Of a stretch of DNA of 64,000 bases, positions 10,721 to 23,689 are shown in pieces. Every line of letters starts with the position of its first letter. Position 1 is the stretch's first letter. The notes under the pieces were generated by a model. It was not told where the DNA came from, ran no database searches, and was given only the letters and a program-made list of their open reading frames with translations. The translations under genes and the position numbers were made by a program. The stretch comes from Acheta domesticus (taxonomy: Eukaryota > Arthropoda > Insecta > Orthoptera > Gryllidae). The DNA lies in NCBI GenBank assembly GCA_031308135.1, contig JAHLJT010004567.1, positions 135,236,991 through 135,300,990 on the forward strand, read 5' to 3'.

Positions 10721-12255
10721 TGAAAGTGATAATGTCAGAAATTATTTTCATTTTTTACCGACACGTCATTGCTTGTCATTACCTTCGATACGGAGGTCGA
10801 TATACACTGCATAACTTACCTGGATCGAGAGGATCATGGTTACGAGGGAAATATGAAAACAGTTGAATGGTGCTGCATGTTCTCTTACGGAGGGAATTAT
10901 AAAAGGGTATTATGAGTGGGAAGTATGAAAAGACAACCGAGTCAACTTAACAACTAGCTAGTTAGGAAATAAGTAAATCTGAATCATTAAAAATACGTAA
11001 AAAAATGAAATCGTTTATGTACCACGGGCATTAACTGGTTCTAATGATCTCGGGCGACAAAAAGCCCCCGGCCATAGGCCCTCCAGATTTTTGTCTCCTC
11101 TTGATCATTAGAACCCTTATAACGCCCTAGTGCATCATTATTATTATGCACGAATATGAATTTTTTCTGAGAGGAAAAGTATTTTGCGACCAAAGAAGAA
11201 ATGTTTTAATCTATTTACTAGTTGTCTTGAGAACTTTCTTAATGAAATGTTTACTACGAAAAACATGCTATATTATAAATATATTTTTTCACTTCAATAA
11301 TAAATGACATTTATTGAGATGTATCATTTGTTTTTACCGACGATTGATATTTATTAGGGGATGTTGGTAGTTGGAGTTCATCAGAACGAAATAATTCAAT
11401 ATTTCTTCATGATTTACAAAAAAAAGCGAATGCGCTATTTAATTTTGTTTTTCAATTCTTTAGAGAAGCTGACTTCTGATTTGAAATTCAATTTACTCGA
11501 TGAAATGGTTGTATTTGTAAAACGTTCCCACACGACAGCTTACTAATAGAAACAATTCTCGGCCAAGCAGTTTAGATAAACAATCACGTTTGGATCCTTT
11601 CGAAGAAAAAACTGAATGTCCACAGTCTAAAGTATATTAAAAAAATCTATAGCGACTATACTGATTTCTGTAAAGTTTCAAAAAACACTTTATCTGCGAG
11701 CTTGAAATTCAGAGTTTGAAACAACTGGTACTACGCTTTGACTGTGCGACTGATTACAACAGCGCGACAAAGATATGAATACGTGGTTCGTGAGCAATCG
11801 GGCTGAAAAAACTGACGTGACCGAAACTCTAATCATAATCAAGCAAACGATCTCCGTGACTTAATTTTACCTGAAAATAAATAATAAAACGATAACCTCC
11901 CAAAAAATTATATTTACTTCTCAACACAAAGTGAGCGTTCCTGAGCTGGAGGTTTGTGTCATGAAATGCGCCAAAAGGCCAATTGAGAATTCCTGTGGTC
12001 CTAGCGGGATCAAAATAAGAACTTTCTTCAACGGCAACTTGTAAACTACAAAAAATTGTTCAAAAGGGTTTATCACAAAGAAGGATATTAATTAAAAATT
12101 AACATCGTCGTGGTACGGTTTGGGGAGCCTGAGTTGAATGTTTGATTACGGTTTTAGCGCAGTATTACATTTGTATATATTGCTGCAGCTGCTACTCCTC
12201 ACTAGCGTCTCGACCGTGACCTCTGACGCACTCACCTTCAAAATTAAGTGGCATA
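10721..12255. other. Intergenic, AT-rich
   Basis: No gene seen. Contains the small fold-back sequence at 11,037-11,115. Confidence 0.4.
11037..11115. repeat. 79-bp fold-back sequence
   Basis: GGTTCTAATGATC at 11,037-11,049 is exactly reverse-complemented at 11,103-11,115. Inside these arms GACAAAAA and TTTTTGTC also pair with an offset. The central loop is GC-rich (AGCCCCCGGCCATAGG). It resembles a very short MITE or a structured-RNA remnant. Confidence 0.7.
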
Positions 12256-12263
12256 CATATTAC

Positions 12264-13010
12264 TAGACATCGCATGTTGAGGCACAAAAAAATCGTCTTT
12301 TAGGCGCCTAAAAATGTGAAGAATAAGAAGAAAAAAGGCACTATTGTAAATTACATTCACAATAAAATTAAAAATTATTTGTAAAACTCCATACGTATTT
12401 ACAACTCTTCTACATTTTATTCTTAATAGATTCCATTGCAATATATTACCAGTAACTTTTCAAGGATTGCAATTTCAAATCTGCGACGATTGGGAGACAA
12501 AATCAGTTTGAATACAGAGAAGGGTTTCTGAACACCTACTAAGGTGTGTGGCATATATATTTTAGAAGTCCAACATTAGCAACATTGAAACCTGGAAATT
12601 TACATTTCCACTCAAACGGTGTCCTCGGTGTATTGTCAATCGTCCATTTTCTCATAACATGGCTGGTATTTATGAAATAGGGAAATGGAGAAAAACATGT
12701 TGGTATACTTTCACGAATTCTCTCGTATTTCAAAATACAAATATGTGAATTGAAGGTTTTGTAATGAATGGTCAGGTTGGACCATGGCCAATTTTCTCAT
12801 ATCTTGGCATTGTAAATAAAAAATAATACAAAAAAAGGCAAACACATGCAATAATTGTAAAGAAAAGGCATTTATGCTAAAATAGGCAAAAATAAGCATT
12901 ATAAAACTTCGTCATATGTCATCATTTGTCATGATTCGTGCACATATATAATCAGCCTTTAAATAAGTTCGCTAGAAAAAATAGGCATTTCCCTAAACAT
13001 CCAATGTCTA
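12264..13010. mobile_element. Full-length non-autonomous hAT-type element, copy 1
   Basis: The 747-bp element has imperfect terminal inverted repeats: the left begins TAGACATCGCATGTTGAGG and the right is the complement of TAGACATTGGATGTTTAGG. It is flanked by a perfect 8-bp target duplication, CATATTAC (12,256-12,263 and 13,011-13,018). The interior matches, in inverted orientation, the element at 54,175-54,953 over essentially its whole length. Frames inside it are short and show no transposase motif, so it must be mobilised in trans. The 8-bp duplication indicates hAT. Confidence 0.92.
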
Positions 13011-13018
13011 CATATTAC

Positions 13019-16000
13019 CATACCCGATACTCCACATCTGGATATTATTCAGTTCACGCAATTTATGTTCAACCATTAACGGGAGCTCCAAAGATTTGGT
13101 TTAGAATTGCTCAACTTCGAAACATAAAAATGCGTATTTCAATTGATTACCTCATTTGAGTCCATGTTCTCATAAAGCATTCATGTCAGGAATCGCCTTC
13201 ATAAAACTACCCCATTTCACACGCGCCACAAACACTGAAGAACGAGTCAGAATGTTACGAGTTCATTTCGTTGAAGGAATGGATTGAGACTCCTGGAATC
13301 TTCTATGATCTGTGAGACTTTATAACATATTACAGAAGTATGTTATAAAACATACACACCTCTTGAGATTATTAGTGACTGAACGGATAGCCAACCTGTC
13401 TTTAAAGTCTAAAGAATGTTCTGTAAATTAGAACAATTAAAATGAGCGAAAAAACATCATTTCAACAAATATGTTTTGAAGTTTGTTTCCCACATTCTGT
13501 ATTACGAAATATTTATCCGAATAACATTAACCCGAGAAAATCACACAAAATGTCATTACAAATGTATCAATAAAACGCTTTATTATGTGTGAATCATGCC
13601 TAACACTGACGGCAGATCACATTTGCTACAAAGCTAAAAATAATTAGAAGCGTTTTCCAATGAATATTTTCGAGTAACCTCATAGATTTATCAATTCTCT
13701 CACGCCATTAAACAAACTGTTGTCTAAGCTTAAATTATTCATGGCCCAGGTTTCAAAAAATTATCACTGCCATTGAACTATTGCCTGCTTATTTGGCCAT
13801 CGTTCGTGGAAACGCATCGGTGAGGCAATTATGAAGATTAACATCGCGTGAATAGCTACGTACTATCAGGAGGAGGATGCGGTTTCGCGGGGGAAGAGCA
13901 CGCCTGCATTAAACTGACATACAATACTAATTGGATTACGACCTAATGCAATGACCTCGAAGAGACTTGGACACCCTGAGACACTCCGAGCTCTTAGGAA
14001 ATTATGGAGGACAGAATTCGTCGTATATCAAAACAGCGTCATCTTGGAGCCACGTTACAACACAGCAGCTCTCATGAAACTATTTATAAAGATTATAGAT
14101 ATTAATAGGTCTTGATACAGATACAACACAATACGAAATATCGTAATTCTATAACACAATATTTTTATCACAGGATTCAAGCCATTGTCAACGTCACCTC
14201 TTATTAAAGGAATAGCAGTTTCAGAAAAGAAAGGAGTGGAGAGACATCCTTTATATATTTCACAAATTCAATTTCTCAGTCACGAGATTGTTATGAAGCT
14301 CTTCCCGAGCAACGTAACTGACCTGCCAGACCCACGCCGCTGGCTCCGATCCAATGTTTCCTAACAGCGAAGTCGTTGCGACGGAGTGGCATCAACATCT
14401 CCTCAAGATATTAAGGAGGCAAAGAACTTCCTCGCAAACTTGGGATAACCTTTACATACCCAGAGATACAGCCAACGTCAAATTGGACCAACAGGGAAAA
14501 AAAATGAGACTCTTTAAAGAGGATATACTTGCTTTAGCACAGGTTGTCTCACACAATGTGCTAGAGGAGCCTAGAAGGTCCATCAAAATGCCAGCCACCA
14601 GTTCACCGATATCGGGAAATAGGAGAACTACACGCAATATCGACAACGTTCAAGGCAGACAAGGGCGGGGGAGGGACAATAAAAGCACAGCGTAAGGGAA
14701 GTTCATCAGATGATATGTGCAATGACGAAAGTTAGCTTCAAAAAGGCGAAAAACTGAAGTAAGGTTGAGCAGAGCGTAAAACGAATGAAATTCTCCCCTT
14801 TGATGCCAGTACGAATGCAGGAACACATTCGAGGGCATTTAAGGGGTCATGCACCTTGGGAGAGCGCGAAAAGTTCGTGCGGGTGTACACACACGCTAAG
14901 AGAAATTTAAAGCGGAAGGTAAGCGAATTCAGGACCAAACATAATAGAAACCACATACCTCGGGGGAAATGGAGGTAGAGCCAAAATATTAAAGTTGATA
15001 GGAACCTGAAAACACGGATCAAGAGGGCCACAGCGCTTTGCAAGTTCGTCGTCCGTGTCGCTTTGCCCTTTGCATCTCTCGAAGCTCCGAGGCAGTTGCC
15101 ACCGAAATTCCTGGTAGACCCTGTTGACGCCGCCAATTGAAACCTAAGAGTTACCGACCCTTGCTGTAAGGAGCGAAACGGTGATGGGGCCTGATGCATC
15201 GCTGGTTGGATGCGAGTAGAGAAAAATAAAAGTTGAAAAAGTTACCGTTCTCTTTAATATACAACTTGCCTCACAAATTGTTTTATTGTATTAATGGATT
15301 ACCGGAAGCTTAAGACTTACGACAGCATTCCGTTGGAATTCATTGCTCCCGGAAAATTCGGCGATTCTTGGCCAATGCTTATCACAGATACGAAAGATAA
15401 AATGATAATGCAATGAACAGACGACGTACGGAGGGTGTCGAAAGCTTCTGTCAAAAAGGACACGGGTCAGAGAAAAAGGTCCTTCACCTTGCCTTTGTAA
15501 TCTTCACGTAAATTCAATATCTTTGCGATAAGTCGCTGTGAATTATACAGTCGATAAATAGTGGATGTTACTGTCTACACGAACCACCTACCAATCTTTT
15601 CTTGGACTTGACATTGGAGAGTCAAACGATGTCGCTGCCAGCGATATCCTAGCAAGAGGGAATATCAGTAGCTTCTCTGACGTCGAAACCTACTCTTGTT
15701 GCCGCGAAATAAGTATAAACAAACGAAACGTATTGCAGAGGAATTTCGCATGGTACGAACTACTTTCCTTTAAACCATATTTTTACTAGTGAGTAACTAA
15801 CAATTTTACACATCGTGACTTATCACTTTCAACTATTAAATATGGTGCATACGCACGTCTACACGTCTTGGCAACGTATGTTTCTTGAGACAAACCTCAT
15901 GTAATCCAAATGAAAACAAATAAAGGTGTCATCCCATTACTTTCATCACCCTTCCTCCTTTTGTACAAAATTATACACTGATCACTTATAAACGTTTTTC

Positions 16001-16079
16001 ACGAATGTAATTTCATTGCAAAAGATTAGCGAATCTGGATAACATAAGGTCCCGGGGTCGGTTTTCGGTAGGATCAAAT
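13019..16079. other. Intergenic, no recognised gene
   Basis: Three kilobases without a recognised gene or transposon domain. The longest notable frame is 14,354-14,695 plus: 113 codons starting with ATG, Lys/Arg/Gln-rich, no motif recognised, no splice signals evident. It is not called as a gene. Confidence 0.35.
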
Positions 16080-17747
16080 ACGAAGGGCGGTCGGAAGGTT
16101 TCTAGTCCCAGATAGTTACAGAAATGTCTCGTACATCAGACTTTAACAGCATTTATTAGAATCCTTCGTGGATGTGCAAGTGAAATGTCGCGAGCTCAGT
16201 TTCGTTTGTTTTGCCGCTAGAGTGCGTTAAATGTTGTGATGTAAGTAAAATGGCGAGTATGGAGAGAATTAAGAACTGTGCTGTCACTGAATTCATTTGA
16301 AGGGAATGTAGTTTTGCGGCGTTGGTTGTGAAACGGTTAGCGTAACGGACTGTTATACCCAAGTTCGAAGGCTCAAACCCGATCGAAGCCTTGGATTTTT
16401 AAGGGCGAAAAAATCCTTCGTACGTCTTCCTTCGATGGGGACGTTAAGCCGACTGTCCCATGTTAGTAGATTCACTTACGTGTAAAAGATCCTCAAGCCT
16501 AAATGAAGCCTCTGAGCTAAATTCAAATCGGTTGTTTCGTCGCTCAAGAAATACCTTCTTTCTCCGCTAGTTGGTGAAAGCAGCGTAGCGAAATTTGCTT
16601 GGTCAGACGGAAGAGCAGGCCTCTTGGCCTGTGTCTCGCCACGTAAAATAAGGCATCATTTCAATTCAATGTCACCGAAGAACATTTTGGAGGACATGCA
16701 GAAGACACTTGGGATCAGACACTGTCTTATACGACAGTGAAAAACTGGGTGGTTGACTTCAAATGAGGAAGAAACAATGTGGAAGATGCGCCAAGGAGTG
16801 GAAGACCCATCACCGTTGCGACAGATGAAAAAGTCACTGTAATTCATATAATAATGCAGGGTCGACGGACAACATTGCAGCGTACTGAGGTCACATTTGG
16901 AATCTCCCATGGGCGGGCACATATCATTATGGTTGATATTTTTGGAATGCAAAAAGTTTCTTCTCGATAGCTCCTGAGAGATCTGAGTGCAGATCAGAAA
17001 AGGGAACGAGTGTTGTGCTGTGAAGAATTCGTCCACTATTTCGGATTAATCATCCATAGAAGATGAAGATGCTTTTCTTGGAAGGTACGTAACATGGACG
17101 AAATGTGGGTTCACCACTTTGACCCTGAGACAAAACAACAGTCCAACGATTACCATCCATCATTCCCTACCCCCAAAAAATTTCGTGTGCAGATATCAGC
17201 CGGGTCTTATATGTCTTATGGGGTCTTATATGTCTTATGGGATGCAGAAGGGTTAGTTACAACCGATTCCGTACAGAAGGGCATACCCATCAATTCATCT
17301 TACTGCTGTGCCTTCCTGCGACATTTGAGGTAAGAGCTTAAAAAAGGCGCGGAAAGTTGGCGTGCGGTTTGCTTTTGCAACAGGCAACGCACCGGCGCGG
17401 CGCACAAAGCCTTCGCAACTCACAAAACTCGGATTCGAATTGTTTGAATGACTCGGGTTTGAATGACTGCGGGTTCGAATTGTTACGTCATCTGCAATAT
17501 TGTCCTGATTTGGATCCATCAGACTTCTTTTTTTTCCAAAACTCAAAAAGGACCTAAAAGGTCGGCGATTTGAAAGTGATGATGCAGAGCTTGATGCTGA
17601 GAATTCCTGGTTGGACTCGAAACCAATCTTTTGTATTTGAATGCTTTACGGACGTTGTATGATCGTGCCCGAAAGTGTATAAGTATACAAGGTTATTAGG
17701 TTGAAAAATAAATTGTTGTGAAATTTCTTTGTCTTAGAACACTTCGT
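16080..17747 (+). mobile_element. Mariner transposon relic (second subfamily)
   Basis: Starting near 16,250, plus-strand fragments follow the full order of a mariner transposase. These are a MASMER-type start, the MSPKNILED helix-turn-helix region (about 16,670), VEDAPRSGRP (16,780), RRTTLQRTEV, the WVHHFDPETK catalytic-core block (17,103-17,132), the PKKFRVQISAG block, a degraded NAPAHKA block near 17,390, and PDLDPSDFFFF near 17,505-17,540. Many stops and frameshifts show it is dead. The left end ACGAAGGGCGGTCGGAAGG at 16,080 looks like a terminal repeat; the right end is poorly conserved near 17,747. A 20-bp tandem duplication occurs at 17,203-17,241. A 358-bp SINE splits the 5' coding part. 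Confidence 0.85.
16310..16667 (+). mobile_element. tRNA-derived SINE inserted in the mariner relic
   Basis: 358 bp flanked by the short direct repeat AATGT (16,305-16,309 and 16,668-16,672). Mariner coding similarity stops at one copy and resumes at the other. The head (about 16,320-16,380) is tRNA-like: GGTTGTGAAACGGTTAGCG as an A-box arm and GAAGGCTCAAACCCGATC as the B box. The body contains GATGGGGACGTTAAGCCG, and the tail is ATTCAATTC-like. The insertion is younger than the mariner copy. Confidence 0.8.
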
Positions 17748-17794
17748 GACCTATCATTTTCGCCAACGCAGACTGCACCCAGCCATCACGTGGG

Positions 17795-18165
17795 CAGGGC
17801 AGTTAAGCACGGCAACGTTGCCTCTCCCGGGACCCGGCAGTCAAGCAAGCTGTTGAAGTTGGGAACAAGGTATAGGAAACGGATCTGTCATGAAGCCTTC
17901 ACCCTAGCGCCGACCTCTTCCTTTCTCTCTCGCTCATCTTCCTCGGCACGACGGTCACGAGAAGTGCAGCGCGTCGCGGTTCGGGGAGTCCGCGCGTCGA
18001 AGCGTGCCCGCGTGCGGGTATTCCTGGCGCGCAAAAATAAACGCTCCCCTTAGCCCTCCCGCACCCGATCCTCTCAGCGGACGTCGGTGGCGGAGACGAC
18101 GACGGAAGAGGAACACTCCACTCCACGTCCACAACACGTACTCTCTTCCTCTGCCGCACTCGCTC
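17795..18165. other. GC-rich island 6
   Basis: CpG-rich block immediately right of the mariner relic. Open frames of 84-111 codons exist on both strands. Their translations are Arg/Ser/Pro-rich without recognised motifs. Confidence 0.5.
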
Positions 18166-19879
18166 ACTTTCTTACTAACGCATTGTATAAGTAAGTCACA
18201 AAGGAGCAAAGTTGTCGAATCAATTTTTAAAAAATCCGTCTTTCAATAGACTGGTATATTAAAAACAACGATTTGATTTGATATATTACACTACATCAAA
18301 AGTAATTATCAGTTTAGTGTTATTTTAACATTGATGAGATTCAATCCTATATCAAAAATTAATTTAATGTCAGAGGAGTCTCTCTTAAGTCACACCGATA
18401 TTAACTCTGGTGATTTCCGACACAGACGCTCCCCTGCCTATAGATATCAGAGATACGATTACGAAATATCATACATAATATGCACTTAATTGCTTGCTTG
18501 CTTTTTCACTTTTTGTCGCATCCTCGAATAAAAATTGAGTTACCGAAATACCAATTTGTTTAAACAAATTATACTGCATATCAGTATTGAAATTTCAATA
18601 CATTACAAAATGGTATTTTTGAAATGTTTCGACAACCCTAGTAGTATGTTACATATTAGTTGCACTAACTTTACCGTACAGTAAAATGTATCATAAATAT
18701 TTTCGTAAAGTTCTGGCATGCCGTATAATACACACTTCTCCGTTGATATCAAAAACATACAGAACTTCTCGCCCGTAACCCCCAGAGTAAGCCAATTATG
18801 ATATTGCTAGAATGGCAAGATTTTGTATACAAAACTTTCAAAAAGAAACACCAAATAATGTTACTGAAAAATTTAGGAGTTCAGAGATCTTTTGTAACCT
18901 GTTAGAAAACATTCTGAGATAATGAAAGGTGCCATTCTCTTCGATTGACAGCTTTGAAGGCGTCAGGCAAATTTCTTCCACAATTTTTATAGTTTCCAGC
19001 CGAAAAAATGTTTATGCCTCAATAAAAAAACAAATATCTGTTTAATCTTCTCTAACTTCATTCGCAAACGAAGTGTAATGTCAAGTTTTAATGTTAACAT
19101 TAATAATGAAAAGAAAAAAACGCGTACATAAAGTAATAACTCTCTGATATTTTATGTAAAGAGGATGACACAAAACAGCATTGAAAAACTCGCGCCTAGG
19201 CAGTCCAAGAGATCGCAGGCGTGTTTCGTAAAGAAAACAGCGCATGGATGTAGGGCTGCCAACATCAGTCTCCGGAATCATGCCAGGAATAAAACTATTT
19301 ATACTTGTAATGTATACCCGGGTTGCCGAACGAATATTCTCACACGGGCAACTAGCAGCAAAACGAAACAACGTTGCTACAACGAACGCCCGCTTTCAAA
19401 GGGACATGCTTCCGCTCCTGGCCAGCACTGAAACAGGGCTTTCCGCGAAACTGCCCCGTAACGACGCCGACGCATGAAACACACAAACACACGGTTACGG
19501 CGACAACACCGTTGAAGCTGCGACACTGCTCCAAACAAAACAGCCCTTTTGCACGGAGGCGTCAAATGAAACAACCGCCTGCTACTTTGCATGGTGCGAA
19601 TTGACGGGGGGGGGGGCTGGAATCGTTCTCCCTGGGCTTGTCCTCTGCTGGAGGAGGAATCATTTTCCCTAAGGATAAGATTAGTCCATTTTCAAGTACT
19701 TGGTTTTTCATTTCCGCGCTTTGAAATGTTCAAGTGAAGGAATCCAAATCGAGGAAATTGGCCAAGAAAACATCCCCGAGAGTATTCGTACAGTTCATTC
19801 AGACTGTTGCAAAAACAATGATGCCCGTATCATTCATCAATTCGATTCGTACCATACTGGAGTTTTGAACGCCTGTCTG
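18166..19879. other. Intergenic, no recognised gene
   Basis: AT-rich to about 19,150, then moderately GC-balanced to 19,620 with several short frames on both strands, and a run of ten G at about 19,606-19,616. No domain recognised. Confidence 0.35.
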
Positions 19880-20410
19880 TGGGGAAAATTGCCAATTCGC
19901 ACCCTGGGGCTGAGACTGACAGGCGCGGCGTGGCGTGGCGCGGAGCGGCGTGGCGCAGCGTACGCACCTGGCAGGTGAATGCGGCATATGACCATGGCGG
20001 CGGCACCGACGACGAGGGTGGCGCGGCGGCGCGACGCACTGTATACGGGCACGTTCCGACGGCTGGGCGCGGGCGGGCGGTGGCGGTGCACTGGGCGAAC
20101 GAGCGAACGAGCGAGCACGCGGCGCGCGTCTGACAGCGGCGGGGGCGGTGGCGGCGGAGAGAGAGCGACGCCCGGGTGGGGAGCTGCGAGGCGAGGCGAA
20201 GCGAGGCGCCGCGACGCCCGCCCGGGCAGACCGCGATGACTAACGCGCGCGCGCCACCGCCGCCGCCGCAGGGTGTGTGCGGTGCACGCGCGCTCGTACG
20301 GCGGTGGCGCCGCCGCCATCGCCGCCTCTTAGCGCCTTGCGGGACGCCACGCGCGCTGCCCGCTCCCACTGGCGCTCTCCGTGGAACCGACCAGTTGCGT
20401 CGTGATCATC
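19880..20410. other. GC-rich island 7
   Basis: The most extreme island, with GCGG/GGCG runs. On the minus strand two overlapping frames of 160-179 codons are open. A strong donor-like CAG/GTGCGTACG sits with its exon edge at 19,968, so a minus-strand exon ending there is possible. The frame cannot be chosen: both have about 75-80% G or C at third positions. It could equally be a GC-rich 5' untranslated exon. Confidence 0.5.
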
Positions 20411-22389
20411 TCTGGATATAAAGGGACGATGACGGTACTGACCGTCTACGCAATGATGCCGGTTTTGTACAATTTATACCAAACAATAGACACAAAAAGC
20501 TGCAAGTGTGCTGCTACTACTACTACAGAGGGAATTATCCTCTGGTCCTTCATCAAAGAGATTTAAGGCGGGAAAGAAAATACAACAAGTAGAAGTTCCC
20601 AGATTATGCCACCGGCGCACAAGCAACCTGCTACAACGCGTTATGCTTTTACCATAGCACGTTACTAGGAAATGTTTCATTTTACGCCCTTAATACCGGG
20701 TTTTCGAGTTCCCTTAGGAACACAAGTTGGTTCTTATGCAGAAATCTACACAATGAGATGTTCTATGGGGGTTTGTATTACATGTTTTGGAGGGTACTCC
20801 ATTTCGTAGCACGAGTTGCCAGGAACTTGGAAGTTACGTTCAGTATTAAGCAATTTCAACGTTTAAAACAATGATTTACAAATGCGAAATGCTCGCAATG
20901 GCTCCTAAATTGGGATAAAAATGTGACAAAAAACTTAGCAACTTGCCTTACCTACAAGGCTGTGAAATGTCTCATTTGATTAGTTAACTCAAGAGCGCTG
21001 GAGAAACAAATTATATACACTTTTGCTTTCATGGTTGTAAAATGTATACCACGAGTGCTAATGTATTGCCTTAGGTCTGATACGAAATGCATGAGGTAAT
21101 ACAATTATACATCTATCCGATAGAACCCCCCCCCAAAAATATTATTTCCTACATGTAATATAGTTTCTTTTTCCCCGTCTCTTGGAATTAAATAAATAAA
21201 ATTCGCATATACGATGCAAGAATGTATTACTCTGTTACATATCTGCGGTATTAATTGCACAGTTCAATGTTTTGTCTTCGTCCAGCGTCAATTTCATATG
21301 AAAATATATATTTGTGTAGTGCACAAAGACTAACAGTACTAAGGTGAAGCTTAGAACAAAGAAATAAAATATTATTATTATTATTATTATTATATGACCT
21401 TAAAAAATTAGCAGTTTTGGTGGCTCAACTATTGAAGTCAATAAGTTAATCTTTTTAATGCACAGTTTACGGTTAATTTGTTCCAGAACAATTGGCAAAT
21501 TAACTCACAAATTTTATAAGAGCGTGACCGGAGAATCGATCAATGGTAACCCGCCTTGGTAAATGAAGTATCTACACATATTGAATAGAAAAAAGGACAA
21601 CTAATTTTTATAACACATTTCAACTAACTTATCAATTTTTTAAACCTACAAGCTTTATTCTTCTGAATCTTCTTGCTTCTTGACTACTTGTGATTCTGAA
21701 ATCGGTAAAGACATAGGCCGAGGGCTTGATTGCTGAGTGCTGCAAAATTGGACGTTTCGAATTCCATTATCAGTGACCACGATTACAGTTAAAGATGAAA
21801 AAATAATATGTAGTGGATGGTGAAAACGATAGTAAAGTGGACGCCGCCGGGACGAAAAGGTCTCGAGTAAGTCCGCAAAAATGTATTATTTATGTGTACA
21901 AAGTGATACAGGCAATTACGTCAATTTCTCTCAGAACATCTTTCAACAAACAAAAAAAAAAAACAAAAAAAAAAACCGATTAGGAACTGAGGAAAAACTA
22001 CATGAACATGTTCAAGGAAACTTAAGCGGGAAAAGCACAACTACACATATGTGCGGCACAGCACAAGTTATATCAACGCGGATGATAAAACAGGAAGAGG
22101 AAAATATTATTTATATAATTATCCGTTCTTCATATTTTCATTTCTTCATTCATATCTTCGTTTACTTTTCGAGTTTCATATTACAAAAGAGAAGAGTGAA
22201 ACGATTGAACTGTCCGAACAAAAGTAAAATTCCAAAAACACAACCGAGATGGCGTTCATAAAGCAGATAAGTTGGATGCCAGGTACAATAGTCCCTGAAA
22301 TAAGCAAATGAGAATAAAAACAAACTAGTTGTGCTGCTTACTTATAACTATTACCATTATTATCCCATTACTTATAACCTTCAAAATTT
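20411..22389. other. AT-rich intergenic stretch
   Basis: No gene recognised. Contains an (ATT)n microsatellite at about 21,370-21,393 and A-rich runs near 21,953-21,976. Confidence 0.4.
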
Positions 22390-22860
22390 TCGAAAATTCA
22401 GGGAGTTCAATGAAAATGAGAGCTCTTCCTTTTTTAAGCATCCTTAGCTCTATCCGTGAAAACAAAATGTAAAGAAAAAACTTGGACTCGGGAGGGTTTT
22501 GAGTTCGTTTAGTTCGATCTCAGAATATCGATATTGGAGAAAATCGTCTAAACGGTTTAGTTGCTAGCGTTGACCACAGACAGAAACATTTTGCCATCAA
22601 TAGATTTTTCAGTATCAAGAGCAGAAGAATCCACAAAACGTGGGTTCTGACTACTCAACATCTTAGAAGAAGAAATTTACTAATACAAGAACAAAGTTTA
22701 TCCACTTTTTCGTAACCAAGGCCTCATTAGAGTTTTTCTGACGAAAAATAGACTATTTACGCCGCTTTTACTACAACATTTATCGGAAGGCGAAAATGTA
22801 AAACTTAGGGGAAGATCGCATAAATTAGTTTCAATTTCTAAATCCATCCTTTCATTTTTT
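22390..22860 (+). repeat. ACGG-associated repeat family, diverged partial copy A
   Basis: Shares the 3' portion of the family seen best at 30,400-31,770. The recognisable steps are ATATTGGAGAAAATCGTC, the GCTAGCGTT block, a TTTTTCAGTATCAAGAG block, CACAAAACGTGGGTT, a TTTATCCACTTTTTCG block and a closing GACGAAAAATAGAC block. The internal microsatellite is reduced to one imperfect CAGACAGA. Strongly diverged. Confidence 0.55.
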
Positions 22861-23206
22861 TTACTGCGGAAATATTTTCAGTTCACGAATTGCGCAATGT
22901 GCTGTGGAGACTTGAGCATTCTCATGAATGAATTCCCTCAGATGGGTTGAGAGGAAAAGTAAGCAGTGTTCCAAGAACGAGTCACCGTTTCTCCGGACTT
23001 ATAAATCTTCTTCCCGTAACTAAAGTGATTCTTGTGCAATCTTGAAAGTGATGCAATTCAACAGCAATCGCTTATAGCTGGAGAAAAAGATTCTTCGGAC
23101 AATTACAAGGCGAATTTTCAGAAAATGTACAAACGCTTAAGAGGATGAAAGCTGCAAAAAATTCCGTTATTTGTCGATTACACGAGGAATCACGGGCATT
23201 CCTTCA

Positions 23207-23352
23207 TTTAAATAAGACTTTTGACGTACGATCAGCTGGACGCGGTTATCCAATCGGTTGCTTCATGTCAAAATTCAAGTCGTAACGAAGTTCATGATTG
23301 GATTACCGCGTCCACATGATCGTACATGATTGTACGTCAAAAATCTATTTAA
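23207..23352. mobile_element. Fold-back MITE-like element
   Basis: Inverted arms 23,223-23,255 and 23,296-23,338 pair over most of their length: GACGTACGATCAGCTGGACG on the left, with the right arm carrying an extra ~10 nt duplication of GTACGATCAT. Outer TTTAAAT/ATTTAAG flanks also pair. A target-site duplication could not be fixed, so the exact ends are approximate. Confidence 0.65.
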
Positions 23353-23689
23353 GTTGACGTACAGTGCAGCAAATTTTTTTACGAAGAATGCTAACAGCTG
23401 TATCGTTTATCCTAAATCAATATATTAAAATATGGTTGATAGATTCATTAAAATCCCGGATTAATAAACGAGCGCATTCTACTCTGAATTATCTTATCTT
23501 GCAACTACTTATTTTCGATAGGTAAAGCCGCTTATACAAATTTAAGAATTAAAACTCACTTTTCAAAGGATTTAGGGCAAAGTTTATTGATGCATTTTTC
23601 TACATAACTCCATTTTAATCATTTAAATTAGTGCACATTTTTCAAAAAATGTTTATCATTATTATTAAATTGCATTAAAATGTTTTCTG

